This document shows, one piece after another, positions 24,770-33,422 of a stretch of 64,000 nt of DNA (positions within the stretch are counted from its first letter, which is position 1; the number at the start of each line of letters is the position of its first letter). The notes under the pieces were generated by a model that saw only the letters and a list, made by a program, of their open reading frames with translations, searched no databases and was not told the origin of the DNA. Both the position numbers and the translations under genes were made by a program. Origin of the DNA: Flavobacteriales bacterium UBA7666 (GTDB lineage Bacteria; Bacteroidota; Bacteroidia; Flavobacteriales_D; Crocinitomicaceae). The DNA is taken from positions 239 to 64,238 of the forward strand of contig DLHO01000018.1 in assembly GCA_002483265.1 (NCBI GenBank), written 5' to 3'.

Positions 24770-26080
24770 ATGCAGCGTTTTAGACACACCACATTTACAC
24801 TCTTCATAATCTTTGCAGGATTCATGATCATAAATCCTTGCTGGTCTCAGGTAGAGGCCGTTATCAAAGGAAAAGTCGTGAACGAAAATGGATCACCAAT
24901 TAAAAATGCGTCTATCAAACTCGGAAGTAGTGATTCCCGAACTGGTGAATCTGGTTTTTTCATTCTGAAAAACGTCAGGTTTCCTGCTCAATTGACAGTT
25001 ACGCATCCATTATATGCAGAATACCTGGATATGGTGGTGCTTCCTGAAAAGCGGCAGGATACAATTCGAGTGTTTGTAGTAATGACCGGAAAGGAAAAAG
25101 AATTGGAAGAAGTAACCGTTTCTGCTGAAAAGATCTTTTGGGTTTATCCCAGAAAGCAGGTAAACGTACTCGATTTTATCGTGCAACCGGATGGCGGAAT
25201 TTTACTCTGCTGCAGTGACAAAAACAATTACTTCCTGCGCAGTTTAGATCGTGAGGGAGAAAAAACAAATGAAACCACTATCAGAAACCACCCGAAAAAT
25301 CTATACCGCGACTGTATGAATGCTATTCACCTTGTTTATTCAGACAGCATTTACGAAACTGCCGTTGTCAATAATTCACTGGGGATTTTCAAGCCATTAG
25401 CTCTCTCTGGCATTTATAATCTTCTGAAATCCTGTGTGTACAAGGACGATAAGAATCTGGTAAAATATGATTATACTAATAAAGACCAGCGCATTGAATA
25501 CACTGCTATCAATATCAAATCCAAACGATCAAGAACACTTTATGTTGGGGAAGACCGTACAGAATACAGACAAATGAAGGAATATGAAAGTGAGCATTAT
25601 CGAGCTGATGAAAATTTATTCCATGCTAATGATTCAGAGGAACTCAAAATAGCCCGCAGAATATGGAACAACAAACAATACTACGAACTCATTGTGATTA
25701 ATCCGGTCTATATTCCACTGTTTGAATTAAATGACTCGCTCTTCATTTTCGATCATGTTAATGATTCAGCAGTGGTTTTCACCAAGGAAGGTTTGCGTGT
25801 AAGATCATTCCCCATCTTTTATCATTACTTCAATGGATGGAAAAACGAACTCGTTACAAATCTTGAAAAAACAAAGGTCTATGCATGTTATGAATTGGAT
25901 GGACTAACAACACTCCGTGAAATTAATCCCGCAAACGGAAAAACAGACCATACGGTCAAACTGGAAAAACATATTCACCTGATCAATATTCAAATTCGTG
26001 GTAATTATGCTTATTACCTCTATAAAAACTATTTGGACAACAGCATTCACCACCTATATAAACAAGCTATAAAAGATTAA
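24770..26080 (+). CDS. Paralog array member 2 (mosaic)
   Basis: 436 residues with the same architecture: signal peptide (to CWSQ, about 27), CarboxypepD_reg-like domain about 28-115, ELEEVTVSAEKIFWVYPRKQ linker and propeller-like repeats. The 5' end is nearly identical in DNA to member 3 (MQRFRHTT.../MKRFSHTT..., VEAVIKGKV). The last about 40 residues (HLINIQIRGNYAYYLYKNYL to KQAIKD) match member 1, not members 3 and 4. The 23-bp spacers on each side differ at only three positions. This gene therefore looks like a recombinant. It begins 23 bp after member 1. Confidence 0.82.
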   Translation: MQRFRHTTFTLFIIFAGFMIINPCWSQVEAVIKGKVVNENGSPIKNASIKLGSSDSRTGESGFFILKNVRFPAQLTVTHPLYAEYLDMVVLPEKRQDTIRVFVVMTGKEKELEEVTVSAEKIFWVYPRKQVNVLDFIVQPDGGILLCCSDKNNYFLRSLDREGEKTNETTIRNHPKNLYRDCMNAIHLVYSDSIYETAVVNNSLGIFKPLALSGIYNLLKSCVYKDDKNLVKYDYTNKDQRIEYTAINIKSKRSRTLYVGEDRTEYRQMKEYESEHYRADENLFHANDSEELKIARRIWNNKQYYELIVINPVYIPLFELNDSLFIFDHVNDSAVVFTKEGLRVRSFPIFYHYFNGWKNELVTNLEKTKVYACYELDGLTTLREINPANGKTDHTVKLEKHIHLINIQIRGNYAYYLYKNYLDNSIHHLYKQAIKD

Positions 26081-26103
26081 CCACCTTATTTAACCGAATT
26101 AAA

Positions 26104-27471
26104 ATGAAGCGTTTTAGCCACACCACAATTGCACTTTTCATGATCTTTGCAGGATTCATGATAAATCCATGTTGGTCTCAGGTAGAGGCCGTTATCAAAG
26201 GAAAAGTAATCAATGAAAACGGAACTCCCATTAAAAACGCATCCGTAAAATTGGGGAACAGCGATGCAAGAACAAACTCGAACGGTATTTTCACTGCTAA
26301 GACCACCGATTTTCCGGCTAAACTCACAGTTACACATACACTCTATTCGGAATACTCCGACATGGTCCTTCTTCCTGAAAGATGGAAAGATACCATCCAG
26401 GTTTTGGTGGTAATTACCGGAAAAGAAAAAGTGTTGGATGAAGTAACCGTTTCTGCCGAAAAAATTTTTTGGATATATCCCAGAAAACAGGCAAATGTTC
26501 TGGATTTTCTCCTTCAGCCTGACAACGGCATTTTACTATGTTGCAGTGATGAGCATAATTATTTCATGCGAAGCCTAAATGCACAGGGAGAAAAAATAAC
26601 CGAAACTCCGATCCGCAATCATCCCCGAAAATTGTACAAGGATTTCGCTGAAGCTGTTCATCTTGTTTATTCCGACAGTATCTACGAGACTGCATTGGTG
26701 AATAATTCTATCGGGATTTTCTATCCCGGATCGTCACTAAGATTATTAAATCTGCTCCAAACCTGTGTTTACAAAGACAGTAAAAACTTAATCAAGTACA
26801 ACTATTCCAAACAAAACCAATGCATTGAATATTCCGCCATCAATCTCCAAACGAAACTAACCCGAACGCTTTATATAGGTGAAGACCGGAGACGAAACCG
26901 ACAACTTCAAGAATATGCAAAAGAAACCGCTAATGCAGAAGATATCTTATTTCATACAACCCCACCCCCGCCTCCAATGGCAACCACAGCCAAAAACCCA
27001 GACCATCTTAAAGACTCACCCGGAGACTTTGCTGTCCTAAAAGAGGCTCGCGATCGCTGGAACAATAAAAAATTCTATGATCTGATCCTGATCCGGCCCA
27101 CCTACATTCCGATGTTTGAGTTAAACGATTCACTCATCATCTTCGACCACCTCAATGATTCTGCAGTAGTATTTACGAAAGCAGGAGTGCTTGTACGGTC
27201 ATTTCCTATTTATCACCATTACTTCCCGGGATGGAAAAACGAACTCATTACCAATCTGGAGAAAACAAAACTATATGCCCGCTATGAAAGTGAAGGATTG
27301 ACAATTCTTCGGGAAATTAATCCTGCTAACGGAAAAACAGAGCGTATAATTAAACTGGAAAAACACGTGTTTCCCGAACATATCCAGATCCATGACCAGT
27401 TCGTTTATTACATCTACAAAGATTATCTCGACCAAAGCATGCACTACCTTTTCAAACAACAGCTAGAATAG
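26104..27471 (+). CDS. Paralog array member 3
   Basis: 455 residues; same layout as member 2. It differs by an insert at about 280-305 with a polyproline run (TTPPPPPMATT) in the variable middle loop. The C-terminus (FVYYIYKDYLDQSMHYLFKQ) is of the member 4 type. Shared motifs in the family: LLCCSD-x-HNYF-x-R, HLVYSDSIYET, YETAxVNNSxGIF, FELNDSLIIFDH-x-NDSAVVFTKAGV. It is secreted or periplasmic; no T9SS domain or lipobox is present. Function unknown. Confidence 0.82.
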   Translation: MKRFSHTTIALFMIFAGFMINPCWSQVEAVIKGKVINENGTPIKNASVKLGNSDARTNSNGIFTAKTTDFPAKLTVTHTLYSEYSDMVLLPERWKDTIQVLVVITGKEKVLDEVTVSAEKIFWIYPRKQANVLDFLLQPDNGILLCCSDEHNYFMRSLNAQGEKITETPIRNHPRKLYKDFAEAVHLVYSDSIYETALVNNSIGIFYPGSSLRLLNLLQTCVYKDSKNLIKYNYSKQNQCIEYSAINLQTKLTRTLYIGEDRRRNRQLQEYAKETANAEDILFHTTPPPPPMATTAKNPDHLKDSPGDFAVLKEARDRWNNKKFYDLILIRPTYIPMFELNDSLIIFDHLNDSAVVFTKAGVLVRSFPIYHHYFPGWKNELITNLEKTKLYARYESEGLTILREINPANGKTERIIKLEKHVFPEHIQIHDQFVYYIYKDYLDQSMHYLFKQQLE

Positions 27472-27554
27472 AAGCTTTTGTAAGCTAAAACATTCCAACA
27501 AATACGACCATCAATTGCTAAATTTTATCTAAATTTCAATTATCAAATAAACAC

Positions 27555-28895
27555 ATGCACCGTTTACTAAAAGTTTCCTCTATTTTTCTGCTGGTATTCT
27601 ATGCCTTGACAGGGAATGCGATCTGGAGTCAGGGAGATATTATCATCAAAGGGAAAGTGGTGAATGAAACCGGCAGCCCGATCAAAAACGCTTCTGTTCA
27701 GATTGATATTCACAACGCACGAACCAATTCCAATGGAATCTTCATTCTAAAGAACGGGAACTTCCCTGCACAAATTACCGTTAAAGGAAATCTATACAAT
27801 GTCTTTACGGATATTTTACTGTTTCCGGAAAAATGGAAAGATACGATGATGGTTTATGTCGTCATGACAGGAAAAGAAACCCAGTTAGATGAAGTAACCA
27901 TTAATGCAGACAGCAAATTCTGGGTTTATCCGCGTAAACAGGCAAATGTGCTCGATTTCAAAGTAGAGCCAGACGGAAATATCATCTTATGCTGCAGTGA
28001 TGAACACAACTATTTTCTGCGTCATTTGAATGAAATGGGCGATAAGATGTATGAAACCTCCATCCGAAAACATCCGAAACAAATAAGACAGGATTGTGGA
28101 GGAAAATTCCACCTTGTTTATAACGACAGCATTTATGAAACCTCGATCGTTGGTCAATCAGTAGGAATCTTCTCTCCTATTCCCTACTACAAAGCTATCG
28201 GCCTTCTGGACAACTGTTCCTATTCAGATGATACTTCGATCATCATTCGAACGTACATGAACCAAAAACAATATTTGGAATACCAGTTGATCACGAAAAA
28301 GACACGGCACAGTAAAACATTGTATGTAAGTCAGGACCGACAAAAAAACCGGCAGTTACATGATTATCAGCGGGAAAACAAACAGACTGTTCAGGAGATC
28401 CTCAAAGAGTCGAATGCAAATCACAGCGATAAACTTTCAAATGATCGTGATGATCTGAAAAAAGCAAGAGAACGATGGACTACGCAGCAGTTTTATGATT
28501 TCATCCTGCTAAAACCTATCTACGCGCCCTTATTTGAACTGAACGATTCTTTAATCATTTTTGATCATCCGAATGATTCTGCCATTGTATTTACAAAAGC
28601 CGGAGTACGCGTTCGAAGTTTTCCTATTTCCTATCAGTATTTCAGAGGCTGGAAATGTGAATTGATTCCGAATATCGAGAAGACAAAGATCTACGCACGC
28701 TTTGAAAGAGATGGTATTACCAGTTTAAGAAAGGTCAATCTGATCAATGGAAAAGTGGAAGAAGTTGTGCAAATAAAAGATCACATTTATCCGGAACACA
28801 TTCAAATTCGACAAGACTTCATTTATTATGTTTACAAGGACTATTTGGATCTGAGCATGCATTATATTTTCAAACAACATTTAACTAATCGATAA
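27555..28895 (+). CDS. Paralog array member 4
   Basis: 446 residues. Signal peptide ends IWSQ (about residue 25), then CarboxypepD_reg-like domain (IIIKGKVVNETGSPIKNASVQID) and the propeller-like part. The C-terminus FIYYVYKDYLDLSMHYIFKQ resembles member 3. The spacer to member 3 is 83 bp and unlike the two 23-bp spacers, so this copy is the older duplicate. All four genes are co-oriented and probably form one operon. Confidence 0.82.
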   Translation: MHRLLKVSSIFLLVFYALTGNAIWSQGDIIIKGKVVNETGSPIKNASVQIDIHNARTNSNGIFILKNGNFPAQITVKGNLYNVFTDILLFPEKWKDTMMVYVVMTGKETQLDEVTINADSKFWVYPRKQANVLDFKVEPDGNIILCCSDEHNYFLRHLNEMGDKMYETSIRKHPKQIRQDCGGKFHLVYNDSIYETSIVGQSVGIFSPIPYYKAIGLLDNCSYSDDTSIIIRTYMNQKQYLEYQLITKKTRHSKTLYVSQDRQKNRQLHDYQRENKQTVQEILKESNANHSDKLSNDRDDLKKARERWTTQQFYDFILLKPIYAPLFELNDSLIIFDHPNDSAIVFTKAGVRVRSFPISYQYFRGWKCELIPNIEKTKIYARFERDGITSLRKVNLINGKVEEVVQIKDHIYPEHIQIRQDFIYYVYKDYLDLSMHYIFKQHLTNR

Positions 28896-28898
28896 AGA

Positions 28899-28930
28899 TT
28901 TGATTTCAGCTTGCAGACATGCTAATTTTG
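28899..28930 (+). promoter_or_regulatory. Bacteroidota promoter for the PIF1-type helicase
   Basis: TTTG (28899-28902), 20-bp spacer, TAATTTTG (28923-28930), 18 bp before the ATG. Full match to the -33/-7 consensus. Confidence 0.68.
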
Positions 28931-28948
28931 CTTATCTTCAAGTAATAG

Positions 28949-31252
28949 ATGAAAAATAATACAGAATCCATCAGCAATCCTGCTGAATTTACAGAACGAT
29001 TTATTAATCAAACCAACAGTCCTGTCTTTCTTACTGGAAAAGCAGGAACAGGAAAAACCACGCTTCTTCGAAAAATTGTTGAGACCACTCATAAAAACAC
29101 GGTGATCGTCGCTCCAACCGGAATTGCCGCATTAAATGCTGGCGGAGTGACTATTCATTCTTTTTTTCAACTTCCGTTTAGTTCTTTTATTCCAGAATTT
29201 GTTTCAGATGGACTGGTTTCCGGAAACACCAAATTCGAATCAAAAGAAACGCTCAAACGTCATTTTCATTTCAATAAAACCCGTCAAAATCTCATTCGAA
29301 ATGTCGAATTACTGATCATTGATGAAGTTTCCATGCTGCGTGCAGATTTGTTAGACGCTATCGACTGGACTTTGAGAAACGTTCGCAAGAACAACAATCC
29401 TTTTGGTGGACTTCAAGTGCTTTTTATAGGCGATCTATTGCAGCTTCCGCCGGTTATCAAACCCGAAGAATGGAGTGTGCTTCAAAAATATTACCGCGGA
29501 ATTTTCTTTTTCAACGCTCAAGTTCTTCAGGAACAAGCTCCTGTTTACATCGAATTGGAAAAAATTTTCAGACAGGATGATCAACTTTTTATTGATCTGT
29601 TAAATAACCTGAGGAATAATCAGGTTACAAAAGAAGACCATTTATTACTTGAAAAGTATGTCAATCCATCATTCGATTCTACCAAAGAAGAAGGATACAT
29701 TACGCTGACAACGCATAATTCCAAAGCCGATCAGATGAATGCAACCGCATTGGCCTCGCTGAATGAAAAATCAATCACCTATACTGCCGAAATCAAAAAT
29801 GATTTTCCTCCTCACTTATTTCCGCTGGAAAAAGAAACGGAATTGAAGGTCGGTGCCCAGATCATGTTTATCAAAAATGATATTTCCTTTGAGAAGAATT
29901 TCTACAATGGAAAAATGGGAGTTATTAAATCCTTGACTGCAGACGAGATTGAAGTATTCTTCAAAGATGAAAAAAGATCTATTACCGTTGATAAATACGA
30001 ATGGACGAATATCAAATATTCTCTAAACGACCAAACAGGCGAAATTGAGGAAGAAACCTTGGGAACCTTTGTTCATTATCCCATCAAACTGGCTTGGGCC
30101 ATTACAATTCACAAAAGTCAGGGATTAACATTCGATAAAGCTGTTTTGGATGTTTCAAGTGTCTTTGCTCCGGGTCAGGCTTACGTAGCTTTGTCACGAC
30201 TTCGCAGTTTGGAAGGATTGGTTTTGTTGAAACCACTTTCCATGAATGGATTAGTTAATGACCACCAGGTTGTTTCCTACTCTTCAAACAAAGCTCCGGA
30301 AGATCGCATGAAGTTATACCTGGATCAGGAAACGGCGCGCTTTGTTTACACGAGTTTAGTGCAGGCTTTTGATTGGTACGATTACACCACCAAATGGGCA
30401 ACCTTCGAATTAGGTTTCAGGAATCAAGGACCGAAAACGGAAAAAGGCAAAGATAAATCATGGGTTGCAAACCAGCTCCAAACGGTTCATGCCACTTTTG
30501 ATGCGGCACGAAAATTTCAGAATCAACTGTCGAATCTTTTCTCCAAAGAAAAACCGGAATGGGAATTTATTCACGAACGCGTACAAGCTGCCTATCAATA
30601 CTTTTACAAGCCATTGGATGCGCAGGTCTATTCCATTATGAAACGTCGTTATGAAGTGGCTAAGATCAAAAAAACGAAGCAATATTTTGAAGAACTGGAA
30701 GAATTGGAGCAAGAAGTTGTAGCTGTAGTTCATCGTTTAATGAAAGGTCGTTTGCTCATGGAAGCGATCGTAAACCAAAAACCATTTACGAAAGAAACAG
30801 TCAGATCTGTGGAAGTCACCAATTACGTGATTGCAAAAAGCCACAGTATTCAGCAGGAATTGCGCGCAAATCGCTCCATGATGGACGAAATGATGGAAGA
30901 GGAATTCACAGATGTAATTGAATTGGTGAAACCGAAGAAGATCAAGGAAGAAAAAATCGTCAAGAAAAACACCTATGAAATCACTTTCGAATTATTCGAA
31001 GAAGGAAAAACCATGGAAGAAATTGCCAACGAACGCCAATTGGGAATTTCCACCATTGAAGGGCATTTTGCAAAATTAATCCAACAGGAGAAGATTGATA
31101 TAACGGCTGTTTTAGATCCAAAACGCATCAGTGAAATTGAATCTTATCTGGAAGATGCAGAAGGAAAGACATTGGGAACTCTCAAAGATGAATTGGGAGA
31201 TAAAGTCAGTTATGCCGAATTGAAGTTGGTTCAGGCTTCGAAGATGTTATAA
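28949..31252 (+). CDS. PIF1-type DNA helicase with C-terminal winged-helix/HTH region
   Basis: 767 residues. Superfamily 1B helicase: Walker A GKAGTGKTT at 30-38, motif Ia APTGIAALNAGGVTIHSFFQLP, Walker B LLIIDEVSM (DE at 125-126), GDLLQLPPV, and the UvrD-C-like motif LAWAITIHKSQGLTFDKAVLDV...GQAYVALSRLRSLEGL. Residues about 455-620 are a helical region. The last 90 residues (YEITFELFEEGKTMEEIANERQLGISTIEGHFAKLIQQEKIDI) resemble the HTH domain also found at the end of some RecQ proteins. PIF1 enzymes unwind 5'-3', including G-quadruplex and stalled-fork DNA. The HTH tail may give DNA or partner specificity. It has its own consensus promoter. Confidence 0.87.
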   Translation: MKNNTESISNPAEFTERFINQTNSPVFLTGKAGTGKTTLLRKIVETTHKNTVIVAPTGIAALNAGGVTIHSFFQLPFSSFIPEFVSDGLVSGNTKFESKETLKRHFHFNKTRQNLIRNVELLIIDEVSMLRADLLDAIDWTLRNVRKNNNPFGGLQVLFIGDLLQLPPVIKPEEWSVLQKYYRGIFFFNAQVLQEQAPVYIELEKIFRQDDQLFIDLLNNLRNNQVTKEDHLLLEKYVNPSFDSTKEEGYITLTTHNSKADQMNATALASLNEKSITYTAEIKNDFPPHLFPLEKETELKVGAQIMFIKNDISFEKNFYNGKMGVIKSLTADEIEVFFKDEKRSITVDKYEWTNIKYSLNDQTGEIEEETLGTFVHYPIKLAWAITIHKSQGLTFDKAVLDVSSVFAPGQAYVALSRLRSLEGLVLLKPLSMNGLVNDHQVVSYSSNKAPEDRMKLYLDQETARFVYTSLVQAFDWYDYTTKWATFELGFRNQGPKTEKGKDKSWVANQLQTVHATFDAARKFQNQLSNLFSKEKPEWEFIHERVQAAYQYFYKPLDAQVYSIMKRRYEVAKIKKTKQYFEELEELEQEVVAVVHRLMKGRLLMEAIVNQKPFTKETVRSVEVTNYVIAKSHSIQQELRANRSMMDEMMEEEFTDVIELVKPKKIKEEKIVKKNTYEITFELFEEGKTMEEIANERQLGISTIEGHFAKLIQQEKIDITAVLDPKRISEIESYLEDAEGKTLGTLKDELGDKVSYAELKLVQASKML

Positions 31253-31285
31253 GAATAGCTCTCCAACACTAGTAAATACAGGCGG

Positions 31286-31352
31286 TTCGCTATTTGGCGA
31301 ATTGGCGAAATAGCGAAACAAAAAATCACATCCGCCAGAACGAATGTGATTT
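31286..31352. repeat. Two adjacent hairpins between helicase gene and metK
   Basis: TTCGCTATTT / AAATAGCGAA (31286-31317) is followed at once by AAATCACAT / ATGTGATTT (31323-31352). The second, read on the minus strand, is followed by a T-run and could terminate transcription passing metK. Confidence 0.55.
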
Positions 31353-31440
31353 CACCAAACTACCAAATAACTACTCGTCACTCAACCAACTCAAATGACT
31401 TTGTTTCCATTAGAATACAATACTTTCAAAAAGTAACAAA

Positions 31441-31478
31441 AAAACCCCGAAGCAAATAGTACATCGCTTCGGGGTTTT
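31441..31478. terminator. Bidirectional terminator at the end of metK
   Basis: AAAACCCCGAAGC / GCTTCGGGGTTTT is a perfect 13-bp stem with a 12-base loop, flanked by A- and T-runs. Confidence 0.88.
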
Positions 31479-31501
31479 AATTATTATTCGGTTGCTGCTT
31501 C

Positions 31502-32782
31502 TTACAAAGAGAAAGCCGCTTTTACTTTATCTACGAAATCTAATTTTTCCCAAGTGAACAATTCAACCTCTTTCACTACTTGTGAACCGTCCGGAGCGCT
31601 GAATGTTTTCTTCACCACTTCATTCTTACGTCCCATGTGCCCGTAAGCAGCAGTTTCAGAATAGATTGGGTTTCTCAATTTCAAACGTTGCTCAATTGCG
31701 TAAGGACGCATATCAAAGATCTCAGCACATTTCTTAGCAACATCTCCATCAGACATAGTCACTTTAGAAGTTCCGTAAGTATTGATGAACAAACCACAAG
31801 GTTTAGCAACACCAATTGCATAGGAAACCTGCACCAATACCTCATCACACAATCCAGCAGCTACTAAATTTTTAGCAATGTGGCGTGTAGCGTATGCAGC
31901 AGAACGGTCAACTTTGGAAGGATCTTTTCCAGAGAAAGCTCCACCACCGTGAGCACCTTTTCCACCGTAAGTATCAACGATGATCTTACGACCTGTCAAA
32001 CCTGTATCACCATGAGGTCCTCCGATTACGAATTTTCCTGTTGGATTAATATGGTAAGTGATTTGGTCGTTAAACAATGCTTGTAATTCCGGTTTTAATT
32101 TCGCTTTCACACGAGGAATTACGATGTTTACGATATCTTCTTTGATCTTTTTCAACATATCCGCTTCTGCAGCGAAATCATCATGTTGTGTAGAAACTAC
32201 GATTGTATCAATACGTTGAGGGACATTGTCATCAGAATATTCAATCGTTACCTGAGACTTTGCATCCGGGCGCAAATACCCGATAATATGAGACTCGTTG
32301 TTACGGATTCGGGACAATTCCTGTAAGATATTGTGCGCCAAATCCAAAGCCAACGGCATGTAATTGTCCGTTTCCTTCGTTGCATAACCAAACATCATTC
32401 CTTGATCACCAGCTCCCTGAGCCTCAGCTTTTGCTTCGAAATCGTCGTTTGAAACCTTACGGTCAACTCCCTGATTGATATCAGAAGATTGATCGTGGAT
32501 TGCAGAAAGAATTCCACAAGAATTCGCTTCAAACATATACTCAGACTTCGTGTAACCAATTTTGCGAATCACTTCGCGGGCAATTGCCTGTACGTCCAAA
32601 TATGTATTTGTCTTTACCTCTCCGGCCAAGACTACCTGACCTGTTGTTACTAGCGTTTCGCAAGCGACTTTCGAAGTTGGGTCGAAAGCCATAAAGTTAT
32701 CTATTAGCGCATCTGAAATTTGATCCGCTACTTTATCCGGGTGTCCTTCAGAAACAGATTCTGAGGTAAACAAGTATGACAT
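31502..32782 (-). CDS. metK: S-adenosylmethionine synthetase
   Basis: 426 residues, slightly longer than the usual 380-400 because of inserts between the conserved blocks. It makes S-adenosylmethionine from ATP and methionine. Visible: FTSESVSEGHPDKVADQISDA at the start with His15 region, GAGDQGMMFGYA (methionine/ATP loop), GGPHGDTGLTGRKIIVDTYGG, GGGAFSGKDPSKVDRSAAY and AIGVAKPCGLFINTYGT. The upstream minus-strand sequence shows TAATTTCG, one base off the -7 consensus; there is no SAM riboswitch fold that I can see. Confidence 0.97.
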   Translation of the reverse strand: MSYLFTSESVSEGHPDKVADQISDALIDNFMAFDPTSKVACETLVTTGQVVLAGEVKTNTYLDVQAIAREVIRKIGYTKSEYMFEANSCGILSAIHDQSSDINQGVDRKVSNDDFEAKAEAQGAGDQGMMFGYATKETDNYMPLALDLAHNILQELSRIRNNESHIIGYLRPDAKSQVTIEYSDDNVPQRIDTIVVSTQHDDFAAEADMLKKIKEDIVNIVIPRVKAKLKPELQALFNDQITYHINPTGKFVIGGPHGDTGLTGRKIIVDTYGGKGAHGGGAFSGKDPSKVDRSAAYATRHIAKNLVAAGLCDEVLVQVSYAIGVAKPCGLFINTYGTSKVTMSDGDVAKKCAEIFDMRPYAIEQRLKLRNPIYSETAAYGHMGRKNEVVKKTFSAPDGSQVVKEVELFTWEKLDFVDKVKAAFSL

Positions 32783-32885
32783 AGTCCTTGAGTATAAAAT
32801 TTATGGTCGCGAAATTAGTGAAAAAAAAGAAACTGATCGGCGAATGTTGAAAAAACAAATATTAATATTCTATAAAGTCAGTAGA

Positions 32886-33299
32886 CTAATCTATTAATAT
32901 GTTTCTTCCTTCCAAAACCGCGCCAACAGAATCAATCCCCAAGGAAGGGAAAGACAAAGCGTGATTCTTGAAATCCTTCACATAAACCGTTTTAGAATCA
33001 AATAAAATTCGACTCATATCCAATCGAGCCTCCTGGAATCGTTTGACGATGACCTTATGACGCTTTAAAGCCAGGCTGCGAGGCTCAGATTCTAATTGAA
33101 ACAATGAAAATTCAAATACAATTGACGGATTCTCCAATTGAAGCTCACGAAATCTTTCCAGTTGATCGTTGAAAAAATGCTGGTATTCTCCTTTTCGAAA
33201 GTAAAGTGAATTATCTTCAAAACTCACAGATTTTATTGGAGGGCGTGAAATAACACTTTGTAAACAACCCGCTAAAAAGATACAAACAATCCATTTCAT
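32886..33299 (-). CDS. Small lipoprotein, OmpA-like core
   Basis: 137 residues. I chose the ATG at 33299 because MKWIVCIFLAG-Cys gives a signal sequence with lipobox (LAGC, Cys12); the longer frame to 33395 has no signal. The region QHFFNDQLERFRELQLENPSIVFEFSLFQLESEPRSLALKRHKVIVKRFQEARLDMSRILFDSK has the spacing of an OmpA-type peptidoglycan-binding domain (strand, then helix with L-x-R-x-x-x-V-x-x), but the key Asp/Arg pattern is only partly present. It could anchor to the cell wall. It is monocistronic and divergent from the sensor kinase gene. Confidence 0.6.
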   Translation of the reverse strand: MKWIVCIFLAGCLQSVISRPPIKSVSFEDNSLYFRKGEYQHFFNDQLERFRELQLENPSIVFEFSLFQLESEPRSLALKRHKVIVKRFQEARLDMSRILFDSKTVYVKDFKNHALSFPSLGIDSVGAVLEGRNILID

Positions 33300-33410
33300 T
33301 GAAATAAATATACTGATTTGTTTTACCGGAGGCAAGTCAAAGAAACTCATTAATTGGATGGAGTGGTTCTTCACTGCATCTGATAACCAAAGCATTTTGA
33401 ATCTTTATTC

Positions 33411-33418
33411 TATATTTG
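33411..33418 (+). promoter_or_regulatory. -7 element just upstream of the sensor kinase
   Basis: TATATTTG is an exact TAnnTTTG match ending 4 nt before the ATG at 33423, giving an almost leaderless transcript if used. No -33 TTTG at the right distance. Confidence 0.4.
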
Positions 33419-33422
33419 GAAG

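Noticed and set aside
32783..32885. SAM riboswitch before metK
   Set aside because: The upstream minus-strand region is about 100 bp and AT-rich, with no recognisable SAM aptamer helices or conserved core.
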